This document shows positions 18,948 to 27,622 of a stretch of DNA of 62,461 nucleotides, piece after piece. The position numbers and the translations under genes were made by a program. Positions within the stretch are counted from its first letter, which is position 1. Each line of letters opens with the position of its first letter. Source of the stretch: Acidobacteriaceae bacterium (GTDB taxonomy: Bacteria > Acidobacteriota > Terriglobia > Terriglobales > Acidobacteriaceae); NCBI GenBank assembly GCA_027364815.1, contig DAHXOQ010000002.1, forward strand, positions 1-62,461. The letters run 5' to 3'. The notes beneath the pieces were generated by a model. The model was not told the origin of the DNA. It ran no database searches and saw only the letters and a program-made list of their open reading frames with translations.

Positions 18948-20165
18948 ATGATGCTCATTGACAGTATGAAATACCACATAAGCGAAGCCCGCTGGCGGGC
19001 CAAGGAAAGCGTGCGCTCGGTGCTGGCGCGGGTGAATCGTCATGCCAGCTCGCATGTAACAGAGTCCGAACCGCAAACGGAGATCGGTTACTCACACCGG
19101 CATCTAACGCCTGCTCGTGATCAGTTGCTGTTGCGAGAGTATGCGCCTGAAGCAATGGTACGGGTACCAGTGACGGAAGTTCTGCGTGCGCGATTTCCGG
19201 TGATCGATGTGCACTGTCATCTCAACGACGGAATAGTAATGCGCAAAAGCGTCGACCCGTCGCGGTTTATCAGCGTGATGGACGCAACCAACGTGAAGTC
19301 CGCAATCAACCTGACGGGGGGCTGGGATGAAAAGTTGTTGGATTCATTGCGCTCCCTTGCTGAGAGTTTCCCTGGAAGATTTTTCGTCTTTTGCCAAATC
19401 GACTACACACATCTTGACGAACCAAACTATCTCGTCGAGTCACTGGAACGGTCGTGGAAGGCGGGAGCCAAGGGAGTGAAGGTCCTGAAGGATCTGGGCA
19501 TAACACTGCGTGATCGGCAAGGCAAGCGAGTTCGCATTGACGACCCGAGGCTAGACTGCGTGTGGCAGAAAGCCGGGGAGCTTGGGATGCCGGTAGGAAT
19601 TCATACCGCCGATCCAGACGCATTTTTCGCCAGGATGGATAGACACAACGAGCGGTACCAGGAGTTGATTGTGCATCCCGACTGGAGTTATTTCGGCAAA
19701 GGCTTCCCGAGCAAAGCGGAGCTACTGGCTGAGCGAAACCATGTTTTCGAGCGCCATCCTGGTACTCACTTCTGGGGATTGCACATGGCGAACCATTCAG
19801 AAGACCTTGACGAAGTGACGGAATGGATGGAGAAATATCCGAATTTGCGCGTTGAACTCGGAGGAAGAATCGCAGAGCTTGGACGTCAACCCCGCCGTAC
19901 AAACCGATTCCTGCAGCAGTTTCAAGATCGCGTTATGTTCGGCATGGATACCGGCCTGACCACGGAATGTTATCGCACATATTTTCGGTTTCTCGAGACC
20001 GAGGATGATTACTTTGAATATCCAGGATACCCATGGCAGGGCGGGTGGAAGATCTACGGCCTCGGTCTTTCAGACGATATCTTGAGGAAGCTTTACCACG
20101 ATAACGCTGCGCGGGAACTGGGTTTGGAAACACTCGAGTCAACTGATGCGACCGCCGTTCATTGA
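18948..20165 (+). CDS. amidohydrolase-2-type metal-dependent hydrolase
   Basis: 405 residues. After an 80-residue N-terminal extension a TIM-barrel amidohydrolase begins with VIDVHCHLND (H89, H91). It continues with GIHTADP (H219), GLHMANH (H279) and FGMDTG (D334), a full set of candidate metal ligands. There is no signal peptide, so it is cytoplasmic. The start is well supported by AGGAG six bases upstream. Family members hydrolyse or decarboxylate small carboxylic or amide substrates, and the substrate here is unknown. Such an enzyme is unexpected inside an EPS assembly operon; it might act on a nucleotide-sugar precursor or an acyl or amide substituent. It is flanked by a nucleotidyltransferase-like protein and a phosphodiesterase. 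Confidence 0.8.
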   Translation: MMLIDSMKYHISEARWRAKESVRSVLARVNRHASSHVTESEPQTEIGYSHRHLTPARDQLLLREYAPEAMVRVPVTEVLRARFPVIDVHCHLNDGIVMRKSVDPSRFISVMDATNVKSAINLTGGWDEKLLDSLRSLAESFPGRFFVFCQIDYTHLDEPNYLVESLERSWKAGAKGVKVLKDLGITLRDRQGKRVRIDDPRLDCVWQKAGELGMPVGIHTADPDAFFARMDRHNERYQELIVHPDWSYFGKGFPSKAELLAERNHVFERHPGTHFWGLHMANHSEDLDEVTEWMEKYPNLRVELGGRIAELGRQPRRTNRFLQQFQDRVMFGMDTGLTTECYRTYFRFLETEDDYFEYPGYPWQGGWKIYGLGLSDDILRKLYHDNAARELGLETLESTDATAVH

Positions 20166-20195
20166 AGGGTTGTCGATTGGGAAAGGAATTTCAAA

Positions 20196-21410
20196 ATGAT
20201 AGTCGGTGAAAGTAATGCGCCTCCAACTAGAACAGGCAAACGACATATTTCTGTTTGCGTCCTCATCGATGCTTTGGGATGGAAGATTCTTGAAGAGCGG
20301 CAGTTTCTCAATGACCTGCTGGTGTACAGGCAGCCATTAAGGACGGTGTTGGGATTCAGTTCGGGTGCGATTCCAAGCCTGCTAACTGGCAAGACTCCCA
20401 GTCAGCACGGGCACTGGAATCTGTTTTACTACGACCCGTCCGGATCGCCATTTGCCTGGCTCCGTTGGCTGCGTTATTTCCCTGATTGGCTGGTGAACAA
20501 TCGTGTATCTCAGAAATTGATTAAAGAAGCCGGACGCCGCTTTTTTCATATGGGTTCGCAATTCGAATGCTACGTGAAGCCAACACTGATGCCTTATTTC
20601 AATTGGGTTGAACGCCGTTGCATTTACGAGCCCGGCGGCATCTCCGGCGCACGCTCGATCTTTGATGACTTTGTGGCGTGTGGTATCCCTTATCGGGCGT
20701 ATTCTTATCACCACTGGAATGATGAGCAGATACTTGAACTGGCGCAGAATGATTTGGAGAACAGTGATGCGGAGTTCTTCTTTGTATATCTGTGCCAGCT
20801 TGATGCGGAATTGCATTCGTTCTGGGCGCATCCGGAGCGGCTGCAGTCCATGCTCGCTCATTACGAAGAGAAACTACGGGGAATTTTTGAAACTGCATTG
20901 CGCCTGGACCCGAACGCATCCATTGCAAGCTGCTCAGATCATGGGATGGCTCCTGTTACAGATCGATTCGACCTGGTGAAGGAAATCGATGCGCTGGGGT
21001 GGAAGATGCCCGATGATTATCTTGGAGTTTATGATTCGACGATGGCGCGCTTTTGGTTCTTTAATGAGAAGGCGCGTGAAAGTATGAATGCATGCCTGGA
21101 GAAGCAGATGTGCGGGCGTATTCTCAGCGATGAAGAGCTTGAAGAACTGGGTGTGTACTTCCCTGACCGCCGCTTTGGAGAAACAATTTTCCTACTCGAC
21201 AGTGGATGGATGTTCTACCGGAGCGACTTTCATTCAGGAAACTGGCTGCCGAACGGCATGCACGGCTATCATCCGGACGATCCGTATTCCGATGCGGTCT
21301 TCCTCAGCAACCGTCGTCCGGAACCACCTTTAAAAACAATTCGAGATTTACATGGATACATGGAAGATGCGTCTGGCGTTCGTGCCTCGCATCCGGTTGA
21401 GACATTATAA
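20196..21410 (+). CDS. type I phosphodiesterase/nucleotide pyrophosphatase-like protein
   Basis: 404 residues of the alkaline phosphatase superfamily. Candidate active-site residues occur in the family order: D25 (VCVLIDALGW), nucleophile Ser55 or Ser56 in the loop GFSSGAIPSLLTGKTPSQHG, D203 and H207 (LDAELHSFW), D248-H249 (SDHGM) and H356 (MHGYHPDD). This is the complete two-metal set of nucleotide pyrophosphatase/phosphodiesterases. No signal peptide is visible, so it should act in the cytoplasm, unlike most relatives that act outside. AAAGGA precedes the start. Possible substrates are nucleotide sugars, a phosphodiester-linked glycan substituent, or a lipid-diphospho-sugar intermediate; the choice is inference. 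Confidence 0.8.
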   Translation: MIVGESNAPPTRTGKRHISVCVLIDALGWKILEERQFLNDLLVYRQPLRTVLGFSSGAIPSLLTGKTPSQHGHWNLFYYDPSGSPFAWLRWLRYFPDWLVNNRVSQKLIKEAGRRFFHMGSQFECYVKPTLMPYFNWVERRCIYEPGGISGARSIFDDFVACGIPYRAYSYHHWNDEQILELAQNDLENSDAEFFFVYLCQLDAELHSFWAHPERLQSMLAHYEEKLRGIFETALRLDPNASIASCSDHGMAPVTDRFDLVKEIDALGWKMPDDYLGVYDSTMARFWFFNEKARESMNACLEKQMCGRILSDEELEELGVYFPDRRFGETIFLLDSGWMFYRSDFHSGNWLPNGMHGYHPDDPYSDAVFLSNRRPEPPLKTIRDLHGYMEDASGVRASHPVETL

Positions 21411-21458
21411 ATTTTTTCCTCACGTGATAATTTCCGTTAGAAAGCTTCGGAGGACATT

Positions 21459-22493
21459 GTGGGCGAGATTCGGATTCATACCTGCACCGAGATCGACAGA
21501 GACCGTTGGGACGAATATGTAGATGGCCATTCCGAGTGCACGAGTTATCACCGGTGGTCTTGGAAGCCCTTATTCGAAGATGTGTTTGGGTGGCCGGGGA
21601 TCTATTTGCTCGCGGAGCAACAGGGCGCGGTGCGAGGAATTCTACCGCTGATAAAACAGAAATGCATGATGCGCAGTTATCTCTCGTCGATGCCTCATCT
21701 GAAAGGCGGAGGTATTGTTGCAGATAGCAGCGAGGTCGAGAAATTACTCTTTGAATCTGCAGTTGAGATCGCACGACAATGTGACGCGACATATCTGGAG
21801 CTTCGCCACCTCACACAGCATGATCTGCCGGTGGTAATGCGCCGGGACAAAGTTGGCGCAATTTTACCGATTGAAGCGGATGAGAAAGAGCGTTTACGCA
21901 GACTGGATGGGAAAACCCGCAACCTGGTGCGGAAATCGCTGACGTACGGAATGACTGCGGAATTCGGGGGCGCGGAACTGCTGCCGGAGTTTTACGAAGT
22001 ATACCGGCATAACATGCATGACCTTGGCTCACCAGTTTATTCACGACGGTTCTTCTCAGAGATTCTGAATCGTTTTCCAAATGAGAGCCAAATTTGCATT
22101 ACGAGATTGGACGGCAAAGAAGTTGCGGGAGCGTTCATCATCGGCTTTCGCGGAACATTGGAAGTAGGATGGGCATCGTCCTACCGGAAAGCCCTGAAGT
22201 TGAAACCTAACATGTTCCTCTATTGGAGCATTCTGAGTTTTGCGGCTGACCGGGGCTACAAGTTTCTGGATTTTGGGCGGTCGAGCCGCGACTCAGGCAC
22301 TTACGAATTCAAAATGCAATGGGGCGCAGTGCCGAGTGATTTGTACTGGGGCTACTGGAGAGCTAACGAGGTCGCTACGACCGAAGCACGGGGCGGGGGA
22401 ATGCAATTGGCAAGCCGTATCTGGAGGCGGCTGCCCGTAACATTCACAAACGTACTTGGACCTCAGCTCATCAGACACATCCCCGGTATCTAA
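21459..22493 (+). CDS. FemAB-like acyltransferase, XrtA/EPS type
   Basis: 344 residues from a GTG start with CGGAGG eight bases upstream. It shows the double-GNAT FemAB architecture: an N-terminal half with HSECTSYHRWSWKPLFEDVFG, and a C-terminal half with SPVYSRRFFSEILNRFPNE, GWASSYRKALKLKPNMFLYW and the strongly conserved KFLDFGRSSRDSGTYEFKMQ. This is the appearance of the FemAB proteins found in exosortase A/PEP-CTERM EPS loci, next to a polysaccharide deacetylase as here. The likely role is adding an aminoacyl or acyl group to the polysaccharide or its precursor. Substrate is unknown. Confidence 0.85.
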   Translation: MGEIRIHTCTEIDRDRWDEYVDGHSECTSYHRWSWKPLFEDVFGWPGIYLLAEQQGAVRGILPLIKQKCMMRSYLSSMPHLKGGGIVADSSEVEKLLFESAVEIARQCDATYLELRHLTQHDLPVVMRRDKVGAILPIEADEKERLRRLDGKTRNLVRKSLTYGMTAEFGGAELLPEFYEVYRHNMHDLGSPVYSRRFFSEILNRFPNESQICITRLDGKEVAGAFIIGFRGTLEVGWASSYRKALKLKPNMFLYWSILSFAADRGYKFLDFGRSSRDSGTYEFKMQWGAVPSDLYWGYWRANEVATTEARGGGMQLASRIWRRLPVTFTNVLGPQLIRHIPGI

Positions 22494-22589
22494 GAACTTG
22501 TCGTAATTCACCCTGATAACTATTAGCAAGCACACCCTTCGCGCAACAAACCGCGCAGCCATTTCAACAAATTCCTCGTGGTGGTTCGC

Positions 22590-23465
22590 ATGCAAAGATC
22601 AGAGAAGTGCATGTTCTCCGTGGACGTGGAGGACTGGTTTCATATTCTTGACGTACCTGCAGCGCCGGAGATTGCGTCATGGCCCGGATTGCCGTCGCAT
22701 GTAGAAGGAAATTTTCGCCGGCTGTTGGATTTATTCAGCGAAGAGGGAAAACAGGTAACCTGTTTCTTCGTTGGGTGGGTTGCGGAACGATTTCCACACC
22801 TGGTTCGTGAAGCCGTTGCAGGTGGCCATGAGATCGCCTCACACGGCTATTCACATCAGCTCGTCTACAGGATGACACAGAAACAATTTCGGGATGATGC
22901 ATTGCGATCACGTTTATTGCTCGAAGAAATTAGCGGAGTCCGAGTTATCGGCTATCGAGCGGCAGGGTTCTCATCAACCGATGCGACGCCGTGGCTTTTC
23001 GACGAGATATGCTCCTGCGGCTATCTTTATGATTCCTCTGTATTCCCTGCGCGACATGGGCACGGCGGAAGCCCACAGAGCCCGCTTCGGCCTTATTTCG
23101 CAGTTGACGAGCGATTGGTGGAGCTACCTGCTAGTGTTGCAGAAATCGGACCGATCAGAATTTGTTTCTTTGGCGGCGGATATTTACGCTTCTTCCACTA
23201 CTCGATCATTCGGCATATGGGGAGGCGCCAGATGGCCAGCGGCGCCCCGTTGATGTTTTACATACATCCGCGCGAGATTGACGTAAATCACCCGCGCATT
23301 CCGATGTCATTGGGACGGCGCTTCAGGTCGTATGTGAATCTGCGTCCAACCGAAATGAAGCTCCGCCGAATCCTGCGTGAATTTCCGGTAACTACCTGCA
23401 GCGATTTTCTTTTTGGAGCCGAGTCGAAAGTGGATCGCATGGAAGCAGTCATGGTCAAACAATGA
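22590..23465 (+). CDS. polysaccharide deacetylase, XrtA/EPS type
   Basis: 291 residues from ATG 22590; a GTG 12 bases upstream is an alternative. NodB-homology domain: FSVDVEDWFHILDVP near the N-terminus provides the acidic motif (D12, D15). The zinc-binding HxxxH is SHGYSHQ (H85, H89). GYRAAGFSSTDATPWLFDEI and a late MFYIHPREID complete the fold. It has no signal peptide, as in the XrtA-associated deacetylases. It probably removes N-acetyl groups from the polymer or its lipid-linked precursor, supplying free amines for the neighbouring FemAB-like enzyme. Its last codons overlap a tiny downstream ORF. Confidence 0.9.
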   Translation: MQRSEKCMFSVDVEDWFHILDVPAAPEIASWPGLPSHVEGNFRRLLDLFSEEGKQVTCFFVGWVAERFPHLVREAVAGGHEIASHGYSHQLVYRMTQKQFRDDALRSRLLLEEISGVRVIGYRAAGFSSTDATPWLFDEICSCGYLYDSSVFPARHGHGGSPQSPLRPYFAVDERLVELPASVAEIGPIRICFFGGGYLRFFHYSIIRHMGRRQMASGAPLMFYIHPREIDVNHPRIPMSLGRRFRSYVNLRPTEMKLRRILREFPVTTCSDFLFGAESKVDRMEAVMVKQ

Positions 23466-23572
23466 ACCTGGCCGAAACGATAGATTCAACTTTGGCGGAG
23501 GCAACTGAAAGATCGGCGCCAAATGCAAGATGGTATAGGGTGCTTCCCTCCCGCATCGTGTATGAGAAGTAG
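23462..23572 (+). CDS. 36-residue ORF coupled to the deacetylase gene, uncertain
   Basis: A short frame whose ATG overlaps the deacetylase stop as ATGA, the same coupling seen at real junctions in this operon. The product begins MNLAETIDSTLAEATERSAP and ends RIVYEK. I do not recognise it. It could be a genuine small protein or the remaining 5' end of a longer gene lost from the end of the operon; its length and lack of family similarity leave it weak. Confidence 0.25.
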   Translation: MNLAETIDSTLAEATERSAPNARWYRVLPSRIVYEK

Positions 23573-23718
23573 CAACATATATTATTGCCCAGCTTATGAA
23601 GAACGAACATTCCAACCGCAAGAGCCCCCCGGTTTCCATTTAGATTATTGGCAATTTTCCCAGCATTATTTGTGGGCAACCATGCAAGACAGGCTCACAT
23701 CGAAGGAGTTTAATTGAG

Positions 23719-26700
23719 ATGAAAATCTTGTCAGGAGTAGTTGTATGCATTGCAATCCTGAGCCTATCCGGCCATTGTTATGCTCAGACTGAACTTGTCA
23801 GCGACAACTTCACAGGCCCCAATGGCACGTATCTTGGGTCTAACTGGACTGGTTGTGGCTATAACAGTGGCGCATACAGCAAGCTCGTCTACGAAAACGG
23901 CTCGGCGGGCGGCAGTGGCTACTGGTCCCAGGACTGTGTGCTTTATACAGGCTACGGCGCTTTTCCGAGCGATCAGTACGTAACCGCAACTATAGTAGCT
24001 CCCACCCCCTCTAGCACCAAGCAAGCGTCAGTTCAGTTGCGGGGTAACGCAACACCAAATACGAACGAGGCCTACATAGCGTGCGGTTGGGATGCCCAGG
24101 ACTTCCCTGCTGATTATCACTACCGCATATGGAGTCTTGCACCTGGAGCACCCGGTGCGGTCAGTCTTTGGTTAAGCACTATTACTCCGGCTACCAATGA
24201 CGTAGTAACCTGCCAAGTACTAGGAAATACCGTTTCCATGAAAATAAATGGTCAGCTAGTAAATGCAGTAACGGATACTTCCGGAAACAACAGCGGTTAT
24301 CCGGGCTTGTATTACACGGACCCAAGTGGAACGGGACCTTCAAGCGCCGACATAATCTTTGCCAATTTCCAGGCAGGAAGCGGCCCGTCCGTGGTTTCGA
24401 CCACAATCACTCCCCAGGATGTAACAGTTCCGGCGGGTTTCTTTGTGCAGTTCATCGGGACAATCACTTATGCAGATGGGAGTGTCGCGACCACTAACAA
24501 TTGGTCCACATCAAACAATTCGATCGCGACAATAGATATAACGGGCACCGCTTACGGAGTTAGTCAAGGAACCGCGCTGCTCACGGGCTCATCGGGACCG
24601 GATGGGGTCACGACAGCAATGAATGTCGAAGCACCTAACGGCTATACGCCGCTGGTCTACGACACTTTCGTTGGAAGCGACGGCTCTTACCTTGGATCAA
24701 ACTGGGCTGGGTGCAGTTTTGATGGAGGCAACTACAGTGAATTGGTTTACCAAAGCAACCATGCTGGCGGTAGCGGATATTGGTCTCAAGATTGCTCTTT
24801 ATATATCGGATATGGAAGTTTTCCCAACGACCAGTACGCCACGGCAATGGTCGTAGCTCCAACTCCTTTCAGCACTCCCGAAGCCTCGGTTGAGTTGCGA
24901 TCCAGCGCAACTCCCGGTCAAGCGGAACGCTACATTGCGTGCGGCTGGGACGCGCAGGACTTTCCCTCTGATCAACATTATCGTATCTGGAGTTTGGCAC
25001 CTAGAGGTACTCCAATCAGCCTCTTCCTGAGCACAATCACTCCGATGACAAATGACGTGATCTGGTGCCAGGTACTTGGTAGTGAAGTCACCATGATGGT
25101 GAATGGAACATTGGTCGCGGTTGTGAATGATACCTCAGGCCTGACCAGCGGATACCCGGGCATGTTCTATATTGACCCCAATGGAAATCCTCCGATGCCT
25201 ACGGACGTGATCTTTGATAATTTCGGAGCGGGGCAAATCGACAATGCGGTTGTGGCATCAATTACAGTCAGCCCAAGTTCATCAACGATTACAGGTAATT
25301 CGACACAACAATACACTGCTACAGGAACCTTTACCGATGGGACAGTTTCGAACATCACCAATACATCAAGTTGGTCATCATCCAGCAATTTGGTAGCAAC
25401 AGTCAATTCGAGCGGGCTTGCAACAGGAGTAGGCCCTGGCATAGTGACGATCACTGTGACAAACGGAACAGCTAAAGGCACAGCGAGTTTAACGGTGCAA
25501 TATATAACTCCGACTGTGACCTTTACCGGCGCGCCGGCGAGTGCAGCATACGGCACCAGTTTCACCGTGACAGCCACAACTAATGCCAGCACGATGCCGC
25601 AAATCACGGGGAGTACAGGTGTCTGCACGGTTGGCACAGTCGGCGGAACTCCAGCAAATGCCAGCGCACTTGTGACGATGACTAGTGGCACAGGGAGTTG
25701 TACGCTGACTGCGAGTTGGGCTGCAGATTCGAAATACTCTTCGCCCACGCCTTTGACTCAAATCACCTCTGCAGTAAAGGTCAATGCTACGCTCACACTA
25801 ACCACTACAAGCGTCGGTCTGTCATATGGCTCTACCATTCCAAATATCCAATCGGATTACATATTGACCGGCTTCCTCGGCGGCGACACGCAAGCAACTG
25901 TTTGCGCCGGCTTGCCGAGCCTCTCAACTACAGCGACGAACACATCGTTGGTAGGAGCTTATCCAATCACGGCTGTGATCGGAACTTTGGTTTGCACGAG
26001 TGCGAATGCGAACTACACGATAACAATCATCAACAGCGGCAACGTGAACATCACACAGGCAACAACAACCATTACCTGGGTGCCGGCGCCAATTGTCTAT
26101 GGTCAGGGTTTGACCACCGCACAGTTGGATGCGCAAGCATTTGATGGCGGAAACAACGTCAGCGCTGATGGAAGCTTTGCCTATACCTACCTGGGCAACG
26201 CCATCACTATAGGCACGGTCCTGCCATTCGGCAATGACCTGATCTGCGCGGTCTTTACGCCAAGCGCGGGGTACACAGCAGATCTGACAACGTCAGCTCA
26301 AGTCTGTGTGACTGAGAGCGTGACAGCAGCGCCGTTGACGATCACCGCAACGCATAATGCGACAGCGGTATACAATACGCCGCTGCCGAACTCAACATTC
26401 ACTTACACAGTCACTGGTTGGATTAACCCGGGCGATCAGGCGTTGTGCTCGGGCACAGTGGTTCTGAGCACGCCAGCAACGCAGGGTTCATCAGTTGGCA
26501 TATACACGATTAATGTGGGCGGCAATTACTCCTGCCCAGAGTACTACCTCGTCGTCAACACGGGCGAACTTCACATTACGCCCGCCACGCTGACGATAAT
26601 ACCGCTCGCAATTTCATTGCCATACAACTCGCAGGTTCCGGCGTACAACTACAACTGCTACTTTGGTGCAACGCTGGAAGGCACTAACAACTGCGGCAGT

Positions 26701-27180
26701 TACGGAATCACGGGTACTCCAACAATCACGACCACGGCAACTAAGCGCGCGTCAAACATACCAGGCGTTGTGTATTACACCGCGAATGTAGGAACATACG
26801 CGTTGAACTCAACATGGGGCAGCTTGAAGTCGACATCTGGTAACTATACATTTACCTTCTCGCCGAGCACATTGACGTTGACAACCTCTCCGCAGTACTT
26901 GACCGTGCAGCCAAACAATATCACGGTCAAGCAGTCAACATGCTTGTCGACAGGCGTGCCTAAGCTTACTTACAAGATCACGGGCTTGATCAACTGGGAT
27001 ACACAGGCCTCCACAACCACGGGCGCGCCGACTCTGTCGGATCCGAGCTATGGCGGTACCTGCGTCAAGGGTAAGTACACGATCCAGTCGGCTGCTGGAA
27101 CGCTGCAGCTGGATCAGTACAGCGGCCAGACTGATTACAGCGGCATCAAATATGGAACAGCTACTTTGACGATTGATTAA
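23719..27180 (+). CDS. large secreted protein with duplicated lectin-like modules, Ig-like and MBG domains
   Basis: 1153 residues. A signal peptide (MKILSGVVVCIAILSLSGHC, cleavage near YAQ) is followed by two copies of a 200-residue module (about 24-222 and 307-508). The copies share DGTYLGSNW-like, GGSGYWSQDC, YIACGWDAQDFP, HYRIWSLAP and SGYPG elements and look like concanavalin/LamG-type sandwiches. Each module is followed by a BIG2-type Ig domain (for example VASITVSPSSSTITGNSTQQ). The C-terminal half is a chain of MBG-type repeats (LTLTTTSVGLSYGSTIP, LTITATHNATAVYNTPLP). No PEP-CTERM, LPXTG or type IX signal ends the protein. It is probably a surface or matrix protein binding glycans, possibly the polymer made by the upstream operon. 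AAGGAG lies upstream of the start. Confidence 0.85.
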   Translation: MKILSGVVVCIAILSLSGHCYAQTELVSDNFTGPNGTYLGSNWTGCGYNSGAYSKLVYENGSAGGSGYWSQDCVLYTGYGAFPSDQYVTATIVAPTPSSTKQASVQLRGNATPNTNEAYIACGWDAQDFPADYHYRIWSLAPGAPGAVSLWLSTITPATNDVVTCQVLGNTVSMKINGQLVNAVTDTSGNNSGYPGLYYTDPSGTGPSSADIIFANFQAGSGPSVVSTTITPQDVTVPAGFFVQFIGTITYADGSVATTNNWSTSNNSIATIDITGTAYGVSQGTALLTGSSGPDGVTTAMNVEAPNGYTPLVYDTFVGSDGSYLGSNWAGCSFDGGNYSELVYQSNHAGGSGYWSQDCSLYIGYGSFPNDQYATAMVVAPTPFSTPEASVELRSSATPGQAERYIACGWDAQDFPSDQHYRIWSLAPRGTPISLFLSTITPMTNDVIWCQVLGSEVTMMVNGTLVAVVNDTSGLTSGYPGMFYIDPNGNPPMPTDVIFDNFGAGQIDNAVVASITVSPSSSTITGNSTQQYTATGTFTDGTVSNITNTSSWSSSSNLVATVNSSGLATGVGPGIVTITVTNGTAKGTASLTVQYITPTVTFTGAPASAAYGTSFTVTATTNASTMPQITGSTGVCTVGTVGGTPANASALVTMTSGTGSCTLTASWAADSKYSSPTPLTQITSAVKVNATLTLTTTSVGLSYGSTIPNIQSDYILTGFLGGDTQATVCAGLPSLSTTATNTSLVGAYPITAVIGTLVCTSANANYTITIINSGNVNITQATTTITWVPAPIVYGQGLTTAQLDAQAFDGGNNVSADGSFAYTYLGNAITIGTVLPFGNDLICAVFTPSAGYTADLTTSAQVCVTESVTAAPLTITATHNATAVYNTPLPNSTFTYTVTGWINPGDQALCSGTVVLSTPATQGSSVGIYTINVGGNYSCPEYYLVVNTGELHITPATLTIIPLAISLPYNSQVPAYNYNCYFGATLEGTNNCGSYGITGTPTITTTATKRASNIPGVVYYTANVGTYALNSTWGSLKSTSGNYTFTFSPSTLTLTTSPQYLTVQPNNITVKQSTCLSTGVPKLTYKITGLINWDTQASTTTGAPTLSDPSYGGTCVKGKYTIQSAAGTLQLDQYSGQTDYSGIKYGTATLTID

Positions 27181-27622
27181 ATTGAACGAGTGAACTCATC
27201 AACTTCTATAGGGCTATCACCGAAACCAACGCGAACACGTTCCCGGCTGCGCACGCATTAACTGTTGTGAGTCTGCTCGAGCTTTCGGACACAACTTGTG
27301 GCACATTGAACGCAGATGGATACCCTGGAGCATAAGGATATTGACACTCGTAGCTCCGAGAATATTGGGTTGACCGGTACAGAAAAATAAAAGCTAATCA
27401 ACTACTGTGCCCAATGAAAGGTGGTGGGAGTATTTTTTCTTGCGGTTGCTTTAGAACGATTCCAGAATTCACGTGCCTCTTTCAAGATATTGAAAGGGGC
27501 ACTTTTTTTTGGAAAATTCCCCTTAGCAGATGCTTTTCGGAAATATTGCAATTCTGGAACCGCTGCTGATGCGTCTGGCATAACCAGGGTTGTGCTAAGC
27601 CAAATCATCACAAGGGAACCAC
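27181..27622. other. convergent spacer between two secreted-protein genes
   Basis: Holds the + strand terminator at 27473-27510 and nothing else that I can support. Open frames crossing the terminator on both strands (27421-27654 + and 27402-27611 -) have no ribosome binding site and run through the stem, so they are rejected. The 290 bases between the stop at 27180 and the terminator could be a 3' untranslated region or could encode a small RNA ending at the terminator. Confidence 0.4.
27473..27510 (+). terminator. Rho-independent terminator
   Basis: A 12-bp stem, 27473-27484 with 27491-27502 (GTGCCTCTTTCA against TGAAAGGGGCAC, one G-T wobble), closes a 6-base AGATAT loop. It is followed directly by eight T residues at 27503-27510. 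The T-tract is on the + strand side, so it ends rightward transcripts, most likely from the large secreted-protein gene. Confidence 0.88.

Noticed and set aside
25167..25761. Long - strand frames (193 and 90 codons) within the large secreted protein
   Set aside because: Antisense of Ig-like/MBG repeats; composition is an artefact of Thr/Val-rich coding on the other strand, and no start signal is present.
23719..27180. PEP-CTERM sorting signal at the end of the large secreted protein
   Set aside because: The C-terminus ends in a beta-like TATLTID without a PEP motif, membrane helix or basic tail.
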